Source: JAQIBY01 sp034721855
GTDB taxonomy: Bacteria > Bacteroidota > Bacteroidia > Bacteroidales > ML635J-15
Assembly: GCA_034721855.1 (NCBI GenBank)
Contig: JAYENB010000159.1
Location: 1 to 55,284, forward strand
Direction of reading: 5' to 3'
DNA: 55,284 nucleotides
Shown: in pieces, positions 1-8,604 of the stretch
Position numbering within the stretch: the stretch's first letter is position 1
Layout: each line of letters starts with the position of its first letter
Position numbers and translations under genes: made by a program
The notes under the pieces: model-generated
Database searches by the model: none
Told to the model about the DNA's origin: nothing
Seen by the model: only the letters and a program-made list of their open reading frames with translations

Positions 1-835
1 TCCACCATTCTTCGGTGCTTTCTTTTACCCACTGGTAATATATTAGCTCTCCTTCTGGGTGATCGTTTAGTTCTGCATCCCAATAATTCATTTCAAGTTT
101 GTTGTTTGCATCCATTTCAAAATCTATCATTTCGTTGGAGGTGTTTCGCAATTCAATATAGCGGGCAATGCTTTCATTGGCTGAATAGCTTCCGGTTCCG
201 GATTGCACCTAATGGCCGCGCACTACGGTAATATCACCGAGGCTTTGATTATTGGTGATTTTCACGCCAATAGATGCCGGATTGTATGCGGCTTCATCTC
301 CATTAAGCGTGCAAGTAGCACGGATAGTGCCGGTATGGTTGTTAATATCACTTACTTTGATTCGGGTTGTTTCTGATTCTAGGGTGATGCTGCCTGTTGT
401 TCCAAGGTTTGCTGTGCTGTTTTGTAAATCCAGGTCACCGGTAACCATGCTCAGGGTATTTTCAACAAAAATATCCTGTGTCAGCAACACATCACCACCG
501 CTGTTATCAACGGTAAGATCATTAAACGATGTTGTTGAGCTGCCTCCGATGGTTTGGGATGCTGTGGTTGCATTGAACACAACCTCTCCGGTGCCGGTTA
601 AAAATGAGGATGATACATTGTTTGTCCAGTGGCCGGTCAGGTTTAGTGTGCCATTGTTTGTTATTTTTCCAGTGCTTCCGCTTACCCCTGTTAGAGCACC
701 TTTTACATACATGTCGGCACTTGCTTTAATGGTAAGGGGATCTTTTACGGTTAATACATCCTGTGCCACAATGGAATAAGATAATGACAGTGACACCATC
801 AATGGTAACAAAAATTTAAATTTTGTAGTATTCAT
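1..835 (-). pseudogene. Secreted surface protein, partial, interrupted by in-frame TAG
   Basis: The 3' part lies beyond the left edge. From ATG at 835 the protein opens with a signal peptide (hydrophobic stretch about residues 5-22, ending SIVAQ), then Thr/Ser/Asn/Gly-rich beta-strand repeats (KITNNGTLNLTGHW type) typical of exported Bacteroidota surface proteins. A TAG at 211-209 follows VVRGH after 208 residues. The same frame continues open to the window edge with VQSGTGSYSANESIARYIEL and later DAELN. This continuation matches what I know of a recurrent Bacteroidota pattern (RGHxxQTGTGSY…RYFDI…DAELN) found in proteins ending in a T9SS sorting domain. The frame is therefore interrupted rather than finished. 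CAG to TAG is the simplest lesion; a sequencing error is possible. A second ATG at 856 would add seven residues ahead of the signal peptide. Function is unknown. Confidence 0.7.
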
Positions 836-856
836 GTTTATCTGTTTCTTAAACAT

Positions 857-1192
857 TAAAATTACAAAAAATAATTAATCATGCTAATAAAAATTAAAAA
901 TTAATAAAAAAAAGCATTCTTTATCCGATGTTTCGACACAGCTTATTTCGCCTGTCACTCTGTCCGACAGCACGAATACGTAGCCCCGTTTGTCGCCGGG
1001 CAAGCTCTGCGTGTCAGCATAAAGAATAGCACGACTGAAAGATGGCACGATAGCACAATTGCATGATAAGCGATTTAATTCATATTTTTTCATTTCTTAG
1101 TAACCTTGCCCGGCGACAGACGGGTTTGCGTCTCAGCGGTGAAAATTGTGTGCGTCTATTTTTAATTTTAGCACTGAGTAGTTACCAAAAAT
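857..1192. repeat. Intergenic repeat cluster with inverted GCCCGGCGACAGACGGG modules
   Basis: There is no credible gene in these 336 bases. Two copies of the recurrent module (minus orientation 985-1005, plus orientation 1105-1124) face each other about 100 bp apart and could form a large stem. Between them (about 1023-1063) the minus strand carries octamers such as CTATCGTG and CAGTCGTG in 8-bp phase. After the plus copy comes GCGTCTCA followed by GCGGTGAA, the array end motif seen elsewhere. The stretch 905-960 resembles 53300-53360 (shared core GACACAnCTTATTTCGCCTG). Short ORFs here are artefacts of the repeats. Confidence 0.7.
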
Positions 1193-2473
1193 TTATTCAG
1201 GCACTGAATAGGCATATCCTTTGCGCCAGGATTGCACAGCCTGCATCCAGGCATTTTTATACCTCTTATCCCTGATAAGTAAAAATTCATTGTTACTTAA
1301 AGATGCAGAATCACGCACAAAAGTAAACATCAGCCCCTGGTAATTGTCTTCAGCACCATACACCCATTTTTCTTTTCCTTCATCTTTATACACTTCATGC
1401 GGAGCCCCGAGAACCACATACACCATACCCCTGTCTGTACGCCAGCCTGCTTTGGTGGCGGTAAAAAATCGGTTGGCCAACTGTACCCTGTTATAATATA
1501 TGCGTATCAACTCTTTGGCTCTGTCTTTTGTTTCTCCCAACGAATACCAAAATTTATCAACAGCGAGTTTTGTATCTTCATGCGTTATGATATTTTCATA
1601 TTCTTTGGGTGTGCTGATGTATTTTACAGGATTTACCATATCAATTGTCTGTCTGACCCAGGGAAAAAAAACAGATTCCCTGTAGATTCCCAGCCCGTCG
1701 GTTATGGCTGTATCCGTTGTAAACCAATAAAAACCAGCAGTGTCCAGAGAAACGGTATCCCCCATACGATAACAGGAGATAAACGCCGGATCCTTTGCCC
1801 CGGAAATTGCTTGTCCGGTGACATATGGCGCAGCAGGACACAGTGAATCCACAGGAAAACGCAGCATCCGGACTGAATCTTCTGCAATCAAATCTGAAGT
1901 AATGCGTATCTTCCTGTTGCCGGAAATAAAATTATAAAACAAGGGAACTCTTTCAAGCGTAAGGTATTCCGGGAAAAAATAATTTGCATTACCGGTTGTG
2001 GATTTATTAATATTGAACACAGAACGTTTATAGGATTTTTTATTTTTATCAAAAAAAATGATTGATGCAAAATAATCCTGGTCTGATTTCAAGCTGGTTG
2101 GGAAATAATTAATAAACACACCTCTTTCCTGGGGTTTAAAATTATAACTTAAGCTTGCAGAATCAACAATTTCCCTTGTTTGAGCATTTCTGATGGCATA
2201 TTTAACACCAAGTCGTAATCCCCCACCCTGCAATTGATCATTTCCAGGGGTAGGCATCATGTTACCAAGGTTCACTTTAAAGAAAACAAAGGTTTCACCT
2301 GTTGAAGCATGATAAGGCCTGACATGCGGATTTATATTTGAACTGCCCGGATCATACAAAGCAGCATAATTGGTTTTTCGGGAAGTAGGTTTTTCATAAT
2401 TCACATTGGTACTTACACATCCCACGAGAAAAACACTTATTAAAACAAACGCTTTAATCTTCGTCATCTTCAT
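1193..2473 (-). CDS. GWxTD domain lipoprotein
   Basis: The product is a predicted exported lipoprotein of about 426 residues. The N-terminus is basic then hydrophobic and ends in the lipobox LVGC (Cys about 19), so it should be diacylated and anchored after Lgt/Lsp processing; lgt itself lies at 47 kb. The C-terminal third carries GWRTDRGMVYVVLGAP (about residue 343), the hallmark of the GWxTD domain, a family of unknown biochemical function common in Bacteroidota and Acidobacteriota. It is the last gene of a minus-strand operon. Its start codons (2473 or 2467) lie inside the end of the upstream 1503-aa gene, giving a 14-20 nt overlap that suggests translational coupling. I prefer 2473, but 2467 and 2488 are possible. 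Domain assignment is firm, role unknown. Confidence 0.85.
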   Translation of the reverse strand: MKMTKIKAFVLISVFLVGCVSTNVNYEKPTSRKTNYAALYDPGSSNINPHVRPYHASTGETFVFFKVNLGNMMPTPGNDQLQGGGLRLGVKYAIRNAQTREIVDSASLSYNFKPQERGVFINYFPTSLKSDQDYFASIIFFDKNKKSYKRSVFNINKSTTGNANYFFPEYLTLERVPLFYNFISGNRKIRITSDLIAEDSVRMLRFPVDSLCPAAPYVTGQAISGAKDPAFISCYRMGDTVSLDTAGFYWFTTDTAITDGLGIYRESVFFPWVRQTIDMVNPVKYISTPKEYENIITHEDTKLAVDKFWYSLGETKDRAKELIRIYYNRVQLANRFFTATKAGWRTDRGMVYVVLGAPHEVYKDEGKEKWVYGAEDNYQGLMFTFVRDSASLSNNEFLLIRDKRYKNAWMQAVQSWRKGYAYSVPE

Positions 2474-5400
2474 AACCAAAAAGTTCATTCATGTCTTTGA
2501 GAAAACGCCTCAAATATGTTTTCGATCCAAGGGAATACCTGTATGAAGGTTGGTCTCCGCGAGCTTTTATCAATCGTTCACCGGGCCTGACATCATATAC
2601 GGCCTGATTAAATTCTTTATTTGTGGAAATGGCGGCCATGTTTCCTGATTCGTATCTGAAATAATACCAGGTTTCTGCATCAATTTCAAAATACATGTGA
2701 TACTTATCTCCACGCCGGTTTTTTTCCAGTGCAATGAAACTAAACACATTTCTGTTTACGGGGTTATCATACAGTGATGATATGCCGACAGGCCCTTCAT
2801 GAATAAACATGCTTTGTTCTTTATACCATTTCATATTCACATCAGTCAGGACAACCAATTCCTGCATTTCTTTCGGAGCATTTTTCACATTGCCCATACT
2901 CAATTCAGAGAACCAGTCTTCGGCTTTTTCCTGCCCTAGATATTCGAGGATAGCTTGTTCATAAATATCGTTGCTCAGGTCTGTTCCAGTAAGTCCCGGA
3001 GCAGTATTGATGTCTTCAGCCATAATATCAAAAGCTTTATCATTGAAATGAAAATCCATCAGCATAACCAGTTTCATGCTGGTGGTATCCTTTTCAGGTC
3101 CATGAGAAAACTCGCCTATGGGATTGGGTTTAAAAAGGCCAAATGCATCTGAAAAATGAAAGCGTCCGTATCCGTTCATTGTACAATCCAGACGGCCAAA
3201 TCTAAGTAAATTTCCGGGAATATTTTCCTCTTCCAATTTATCTTTGTTTGCTATTTTATAAGCCATGTCTTTATCGTCAAAAACGAGGTATCCATCAGAC
3301 ATGAATAAATTTTCATCGGTATGCCGTTCTTTGGGAGAATACATGGCAACATAAGATGAATCACGCTGTATGTTAAGTCCAACCGCCAGTTCTGCCAGGT
3401 TTATGTCAACAGGGGCACTATCAACAGGAATGGTAACATATTCGGGATCAATTTCTTCCCGGAATTTTAGCCATTTGCTATCAATATTCGGACATTGGTG
3501 TTTTATTTTGGCACCACCGTCAAAGATCAGGTTTTCTTGATTGGCATACAATTCTACATCCCCCTGGAAATAAAAATTGGGACTAAGGCTAAAACCATCA
3601 GGTTCAGCAATGGCACCTTTTCCATAGGTTTGGCCGGTTTCATCAACGCCTACCTTTGTTAAGTGAATGGTTTGTGTTTGCTCTGCCTTGTCAACATAGT
3701 CATAATCACCGTATGCTGTGTACGATTTACGCCCCTGAACATTGATGGTAGCGTTTTTAATGGTATGAAAGCGGTTAGTGGTATTGGCTATGATTGTAGC
3801 TTCCTGCAAAGGTTGCATAACAGCCTTTTTCTCAACAACGACTTTCCCATCAGATGTATAAATTGTCGCATCAGCTACACGTAAAAATCTTACCCCATCA
3901 GCAGAAATGATGTAATTTTTCAGGTCATAGGTTGCAACAGGAGCAACAAACTGCAATGAATCCTGATCAGGATGAACCGATATAAACTTAGGGCCTTCAA
4001 GAAACATATCTTCCCACGTTTCATCAGACATGTTGGGGTTTTTCTCAATCTCATCAACCGTTTTTGCATCGCTTTTGATATTGATAATGGTTTTATCCAT
4101 GTGCCAGATTAGTTCTTTCATAAAGCCAATGTACTGGTTTTTCGGAAAATCAACAAAAGTACCTTCTCCATTGGTTTTAAAATGGCCTTTACGTTTCGGA
4201 AAATCAATGTGAGCGTTGACATTGTTGGTAGCAAAATCAATTTCAAGTTTATTTTCAGCGAGTAATTCAAAATTGGCCGTATCAGCATCAATGTAATGCC
4301 TGTCAAAGGTAAAATGATCAGAATATGATTTTGACTGTTCGATATCAATTACACCATTTCCTTCCAATCCATGCGGTGTAAGTAATAACTCCCCTTCCAT
4401 TTTAGATTGTTCTTCAAACATGACGAATTTTTCCTCAATGGATTTGGCAAAATATTTATCCTCGTATGGATACCAGCGTATATTGTTATTTTTCCCCTGC
4501 ACATCCGGATACTCTTCCGGAGCAGATTGCGCTTCCATATCCAACGTATTAGCATGTGCATGCAATGAATCAGGGAAAAATGTAACTTTTTCAACATCTG
4601 CAAAACTATTGAGGTACTGTATTTCCCCCTTTCCTTTTAATCCCTGGTTACTGAGGTCAATTTCGTTTTCATAATTTCCTTTTCCTTTGTAAACAGGATA
4701 CCCTTCTGCCGGTGTAATTCGGTGAAAACCCAGTGAATAATCCGGTCTTACTTTCAGAGTCTCTTCAATATCAGGGAATATATCTGCAGAGTAAAATGTA
4801 CCGTCAAACTCCAGGTTTTTTTTGCTGTATTCTTTTAAGCTGTCAATTTCATAAGGGTCAATTTTAAAATAAAAATTGTTTCGCTTATACACCCCATCAT
4901 AAATATCTTTATCGTCATAATACACATAACTTTCCTTTTTGGAAATGAACTGCGGATATTGTTCCATATCCAATTTTCCTGATTTATTTTCCGGGTCATC
5001 AATAAAATACTCACCATCCACATCTTCAATGGTATTTTTTACAATTTTAAGGATTTTACCGCCATCAGCCAGCACTTGACCGGATTCGACAAGCATTTTC
5101 ATGGAATCACAACGAGGCATATCCACTTTAAAATTGCCATAATCGAATTTAAATTCATAGCCGTAAAAGAAAAACTGACCGGATTTCATGGTTCCATTAA
5201 AAATAAAATCACGGTTTTTTTTCATGATAATTTTCTTATCAATGGGATAAATTTCCACGTTTTGTGAATCTGACAAATGCACTTGTGGCACCCCATTGAT
5301 CTGAAGATCATAATTCAACAGGCTCAATGTAGCATTGGGGGTTCTTCCCTGTGTTTTAGAACCAAACTGCATAACATCATAATCAATTTTACCACGATTA

Positions 5401-6965
5401 GCATCAAGGTACGACCACATTTCGGGTTTGATTTTCACCATATCAGAATCTGTATCATACTGGATAAAACCAAGATATGCCAGGCGTAACAGCATTTGCT
5501 TTACCTGAAAAGGAGAATATTTGATGTAACGGGCAAAGTCTATCAGGTTAAATTCAGGTGCTCCCCAATATCCCACAAAATTCTCAAGCCTGATAAAAGG
5601 ATGAACCTCGTCACGAACCTGAATTTTGCTGTATCTTGATTTTGAAAAGAAATCTGCAGATTCAAAAAATGCTTCATTGACACCTGACATGGATTTGAGC
5701 ATTCCAAACTGCATTTTATATTTTTCAATTTCCCATTGCAACCAGGTAAAATCCATGTGAAGCCTGTGATACGAGTTGGTAAAATACACTTTAGACATTC
5801 CTTCTTTATCCCTCTGAAGATCCAACAGTTTGTTTTTAAATGTGTATTTCATCATCAGGCTGGGATGGTAAATGGAATCTTCATTCAGATGCAGGGTTAT
5901 TTCTGTATTGTCAGAATATATTTGCCGGGGATCAAGTGTAAATGCCTCACTTTCAGCCACCAGTTTAATGGTATCACTTTTCGCAATGGTGATTTTAGCT
6001 TTCTGGTCTTTCACGCCGGTTCCGATAAAACGCTGGCCTTTCATCATAAAACCACCTTCATAATCAATGCCTTCCAAAACTCCTTGCATTTCAAACTTTT
6101 TTGTGTATGTATTAAATCGCGGGTAGCTAGATTTAGCAAGGTTATCGATGTTCAGGGCTTTGTCTTCTAATGTGCCATACAGGGCATCCTCAAAATAATT
6201 TAAGTTGACAAATCGGGCTGAATCTGCCGTGTATCCCTGTTTAGTCAAATCAATTTGGTAGCGGTTCAGGTCTGCATACACAGAATCAGGGCTTAACAAC
6301 ACACGCTCCCATGTAACTTTTCCGTACTGTCCTTTCCAAACTTCTTCCATAGGAAACGCTGTTCCGGATGTGCCTTTGATGATCACACTATCACGTCCGT
6401 ACAGTCCATACACATTGACATTTGAAAACCGTATGTAAAGGCCTTCTTCTTCGTTATAGCCAATGTTGTCAGGAAAATGAGAGACTTTCCATAACACCCT
6501 GGGATGCCGAAATATTACAGAATCACGAAGCAAATCGTTTGCGTAAAACTGGTAATCTGAAATTCGTTTGGCATTGATGTAATTCCGTTCATTCAATAGT
6601 GTTATCAATCCATTGCGCCATTCCTGATATTGTCCGCTATTGAATTCATGACGGTAAAACAACATCATATTTTCAGCATAAATAAACAAATTTGGCCATT
6701 CCCTGGCTCCCTTAGATACAAGCAGGTTAGCAGTTTCAATAAATTCATCTTTTTTGTCGCCGGAAATGCTATCTAAATTCCAGAAAATTTCAAAATTTTC
6801 TGCCAGGTCCTTACCCTCTTTTCCATCCAGTTTAATTTTACCCAGGCTTTTGCAAAAGGTTTCACAAAATTCATCATGCTCTTCAGGAAACTGATCCTGT
6901 GAGAAAAGAAAAGTTGGAATGCATAAAAGCAACAGAAAAACGAAACGAATCTTTTTTTTGATCAT
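2454..6965 (-). CDS. Very large exported beta-rich protein of unknown function (1503 aa)
   Basis: ATG at 6965 (MIKKKIRF) gives a classic signal peptide cleaved after LFSQ; upstream in-frame starts would precede the signal sequence and overlap prmA. The mature protein has many beta-strand-like blocks with Gly-x-Gly turns (for example GLKGKGEIQYL and GLEGNGVIDIEQ), repeated DSxxF and YxxYxG segments and an acidic C-terminus (EDDED). There is no transmembrane segment after the signal and no enzyme motif I recognise. The look is of a periplasmic or outer-membrane-associated scaffold; a distant resemblance to OstA/LptD-like strand repeats is only an impression. It sits between prmA and the GWxTD lipoprotein in the same operon and overlaps the latter, so the two may act together at the envelope. 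Confidence 0.75.
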   Translation of the reverse strand: MIKKKIRFVFLLLLCIPTFLFSQDQFPEEHDEFCETFCKSLGKIKLDGKEGKDLAENFEIFWNLDSISGDKKDEFIETANLLVSKGAREWPNLFIYAENMMLFYRHEFNSGQYQEWRNGLITLLNERNYINAKRISDYQFYANDLLRDSVIFRHPRVLWKVSHFPDNIGYNEEEGLYIRFSNVNVYGLYGRDSVIIKGTSGTAFPMEEVWKGQYGKVTWERVLLSPDSVYADLNRYQIDLTKQGYTADSARFVNLNYFEDALYGTLEDKALNIDNLAKSSYPRFNTYTKKFEMQGVLEGIDYEGGFMMKGQRFIGTGVKDQKAKITIAKSDTIKLVAESEAFTLDPRQIYSDNTEITLHLNEDSIYHPSLMMKYTFKNKLLDLQRDKEGMSKVYFTNSYHRLHMDFTWLQWEIEKYKMQFGMLKSMSGVNEAFFESADFFSKSRYSKIQVRDEVHPFIRLENFVGYWGAPEFNLIDFARYIKYSPFQVKQMLLRLAYLGFIQYDTDSDMVKIKPEMWSYLDANRGKIDYDVMQFGSKTQGRTPNATLSLLNYDLQINGVPQVHLSDSQNVEIYPIDKKIIMKKNRDFIFNGTMKSGQFFFYGYEFKFDYGNFKVDMPRCDSMKMLVESGQVLADGGKILKIVKNTIEDVDGEYFIDDPENKSGKLDMEQYPQFISKKESYVYYDDKDIYDGVYKRNNFYFKIDPYEIDSLKEYSKKNLEFDGTFYSADIFPDIEETLKVRPDYSLGFHRITPAEGYPVYKGKGNYENEIDLSNQGLKGKGEIQYLNSFADVEKVTFFPDSLHAHANTLDMEAQSAPEEYPDVQGKNNNIRWYPYEDKYFAKSIEEKFVMFEEQSKMEGELLLTPHGLEGNGVIDIEQSKSYSDHFTFDRHYIDADTANFELLAENKLEIDFATNNVNAHIDFPKRKGHFKTNGEGTFVDFPKNQYIGFMKELIWHMDKTIINIKSDAKTVDEIEKNPNMSDETWEDMFLEGPKFISVHPDQDSLQFVAPVATYDLKNYIISADGVRFLRVADATIYTSDGKVVVEKKAVMQPLQEATIIANTTNRFHTIKNATINVQGRKSYTAYGDYDYVDKAEQTQTIHLTKVGVDETGQTYGKGAIAEPDGFSLSPNFYFQGDVELYANQENLIFDGGAKIKHQCPNIDSKWLKFREEIDPEYVTIPVDSAPVDINLAELAVGLNIQRDSSYVAMYSPKERHTDENLFMSDGYLVFDDKDMAYKIANKDKLEEENIPGNLLRFGRLDCTMNGYGRFHFSDAFGLFKPNPIGEFSHGPEKDTTSMKLVMLMDFHFNDKAFDIMAEDINTAPGLTGTDLSNDIYEQAILEYLGQEKAEDWFSELSMGNVKNAPKEMQELVVLTDVNMKWYKEQSMFIHEGPVGISSLYDNPVNRNVFSFIALEKNRRGDKYHMYFEIDAETWYYFRYESGNMAAISTNKEFNQAVYDVRPGERLIKARGDQPSYRYSLGSKTYLRRFLKDMNELFGYEDDED

Positions 6966-7008
6966 ATGTTTCAACAATTTATCGGATAAAATTACACCAT
7001 ATAATATA

Positions 7009-7842
7009 CTACACACCGGCATAAGAAAACCATGCAGCACACCAATCGAGTTCTTTGAATAACTGTTCAAATTTCAGGCCATGATGTTCAAATGCTTTTC
7101 TAACATCATTCAGATCGGACATTAAAAACCCGGATAACAACAGATGGGCATTTTTATTTAGCTTTCCTGTCAGGCGTGAAGCATTATCAATCAGCGTGTT
7201 TTTGTTTATATTTGCCAGGATAACATCAAAAGCGTCATTTTTACCGGGAATATCCAGCGCCCCCTGCTTTACAACTATCCTTTTACATTCATTAATATTG
7301 ACATTCTCTCTTGCGTTATCCACTGCCAACATATCAGTATCAACCGCTAACACTGATTTTGCTTTCTGTTTTTCAGCCATAATGGCAAGAATGCCAGAGC
7401 CTGTTCCCCAATCCAGAACCGTTTTTCCACACAACGGAATTTTCAACATGTTTCTTATCATCATGCGTGTGGTTTCGTGGTGTCCTGTACCGAAAGCCAT
7501 TTTAGGATGAATATTGATTACAATCTCCGGCAGGTTATCCGGGGTATGGAAATCTGCTTTTATCAATACTTTATCATCTAACCTCACTTCCTTAAAAGAG
7601 CTTTCCCATTGTGCATTCCAGTTTTTCTGTTTGATTGTATGTTCTTTGTACAACAACAACATATCACTGAGAAAACTTGTCACAGCTTTACGATTATATT
7701 TCTTTTCAGGGACATAGGCAATCAAAGCATCTTCTGCCTCTTCAAAGGACTCAATCGAAAAATCACTCAATTTTGCAATGACAATCTCCAATAACTCGGG
7801 GGGCAGATTTTGCGAAGGGATTATAATCTGTATATAATCCAT
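7009..7842 (-). CDS. prmA: Ribosomal protein L11 methyltransferase PrmA
   Basis: This is an S-adenosylmethionine-dependent methyltransferase of 277 residues that trimethylates ribosomal protein L11. The family signature FGTGHHETT is at about 117-125, the SAM motif I VLDWGTGSGILA at about 142-153 and the post-motif ILANINKNT at about 208-216. The N-terminal 100 residues form the L11-recognition part. The ATG at 7842 directly abuts the tpiA stop (7845-7843), so it is co-transcribed and probably coupled. It ends in TAG; reading through would add only ten residues before a TAA. TAG is therefore used here as an ordinary stop, which matters for the two in-frame TAGs elsewhere in the window. Confidence 0.95.
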   Translation of the reverse strand: MDYIQIIIPSQNLPPELLEIVIAKLSDFSIESFEEAEDALIAYVPEKKYNRKAVTSFLSDMLLLYKEHTIKQKNWNAQWESSFKEVRLDDKVLIKADFHTPDNLPEIVINIHPKMAFGTGHHETTRMMIRNMLKIPLCGKTVLDWGTGSGILAIMAEKQKAKSVLAVDTDMLAVDNARENVNINECKRIVVKQGALDIPGKNDAFDVILANINKNTLIDNASRLTGKLNKNAHLLLSGFLMSDLNDVRKAFEHHGLKFEQLFKELDWCAAWFSYAGV

Positions 7843-8604
7843 TTAAAAGGCTTTTAAAATAGACAAAAAGGATTCTGCTTTTAAAGAGGCACCACCAACA
7901 AGGCCTCCATTAATATCTTGTTGCTTAAACAAGTCGGAAGCATTTCCGGGTTTGACACTGCCACCATAAAGTATGGGAACATCTTCCACATTTGAATTTT
8001 CATAATGATCCCTTAACAATGTACGTATCCACTCATGCATTTCCTGTGCTTGCTCCGGAGTAGCTGTCTCTCCTGTACCAATTGCCCAAACAGGTTCATA
8101 AGCAATAATACTACGCATCAAATTTTCCTCATTGACTTGAAAGAAGGATGCTTTGAGCTGCTCTTCCACCACTTTTTTATGCCTGTCTTTTTTTCTGTCC
8201 TCCAGCGTTTCACCACAACAAAATATGGGTCTCAGGGCATTTTTCAGACAAACATTAACTTTATTTTGAAGGCTTTCGTAAGGCTCTTTGAATATATGGC
8301 GTCTCTCACTATGGCCTATGATCACATAGTGTGCACCTGTGGATTTAATCATTTCAGCAGATATTTCACCTGTATAAGCCCCCGATTCATACTCAGCACA
8401 ATTCTGTGCAGCCAGTGAAAACCTCCTGTAATCCATTATTTTAGCAATTTCACTCAAATGAATAAAAGGCACTCCAAGAATAATACGGATATGTGGATCC
8501 ACCGTGGAGGCATTTACCTTGTCGTTAATATCAGCAGCAAGTTTCATTCCCTGCTGCAAGTCAGTATTCATCTTCCAGTTAGCAGCTAACACTTTTGGTT
8601 TCAT
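7843..8604 (-). CDS. tpiA: Triosephosphate isomerase
   Basis: The enzyme interconverts dihydroxyacetone phosphate and glyceraldehyde 3-phosphate in cytoplasmic glycolysis and gluconeogenesis. It has 253 residues, the normal length. Catalytic residues are visible: Lys11 in AANWKMN, His98 in GHSERR and Glu170 in AYEPVWAIGTG; the phosphate-binding YGGSVKPGNA loop is near the C-terminus. I chose ATG 8604 over 8610 because it forms an ATGA overlap with the stop of the upstream gene. Placement between a DoxX/BT_3928-like membrane protein and prmA resembles known Bacteroidota tpiA loci. The glycolytic partner gapA is in the window but not linked. Confidence 0.97.
   Translation of the reverse strand: MKPKVLAANWKMNTDLQQGMKLAADINDKVNASTVDPHIRIILGVPFIHLSEIAKIMDYRRFSLAAQNCAEYESGAYTGEISAEMIKSTGAHYVIIGHSERRHIFKEPYESLQNKVNVCLKNALRPIFCCGETLEDRKKDRHKKVVEEQLKASFFQVNEENLMRSIIAYEPVWAIGTGETATPEQAQEMHEWIRTLLRDHYENSNVEDVPILYGGSVKPGNASDLFKQQDINGGLVGGASLKAESFLSILKAF

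Noticed and set aside
884..1275. Short ORFs on both strands at 884-1093 and 1063-1275
   Set aside because: They lie within repeat modules shared with other intergenic regions and show no signal, motif or promoter.
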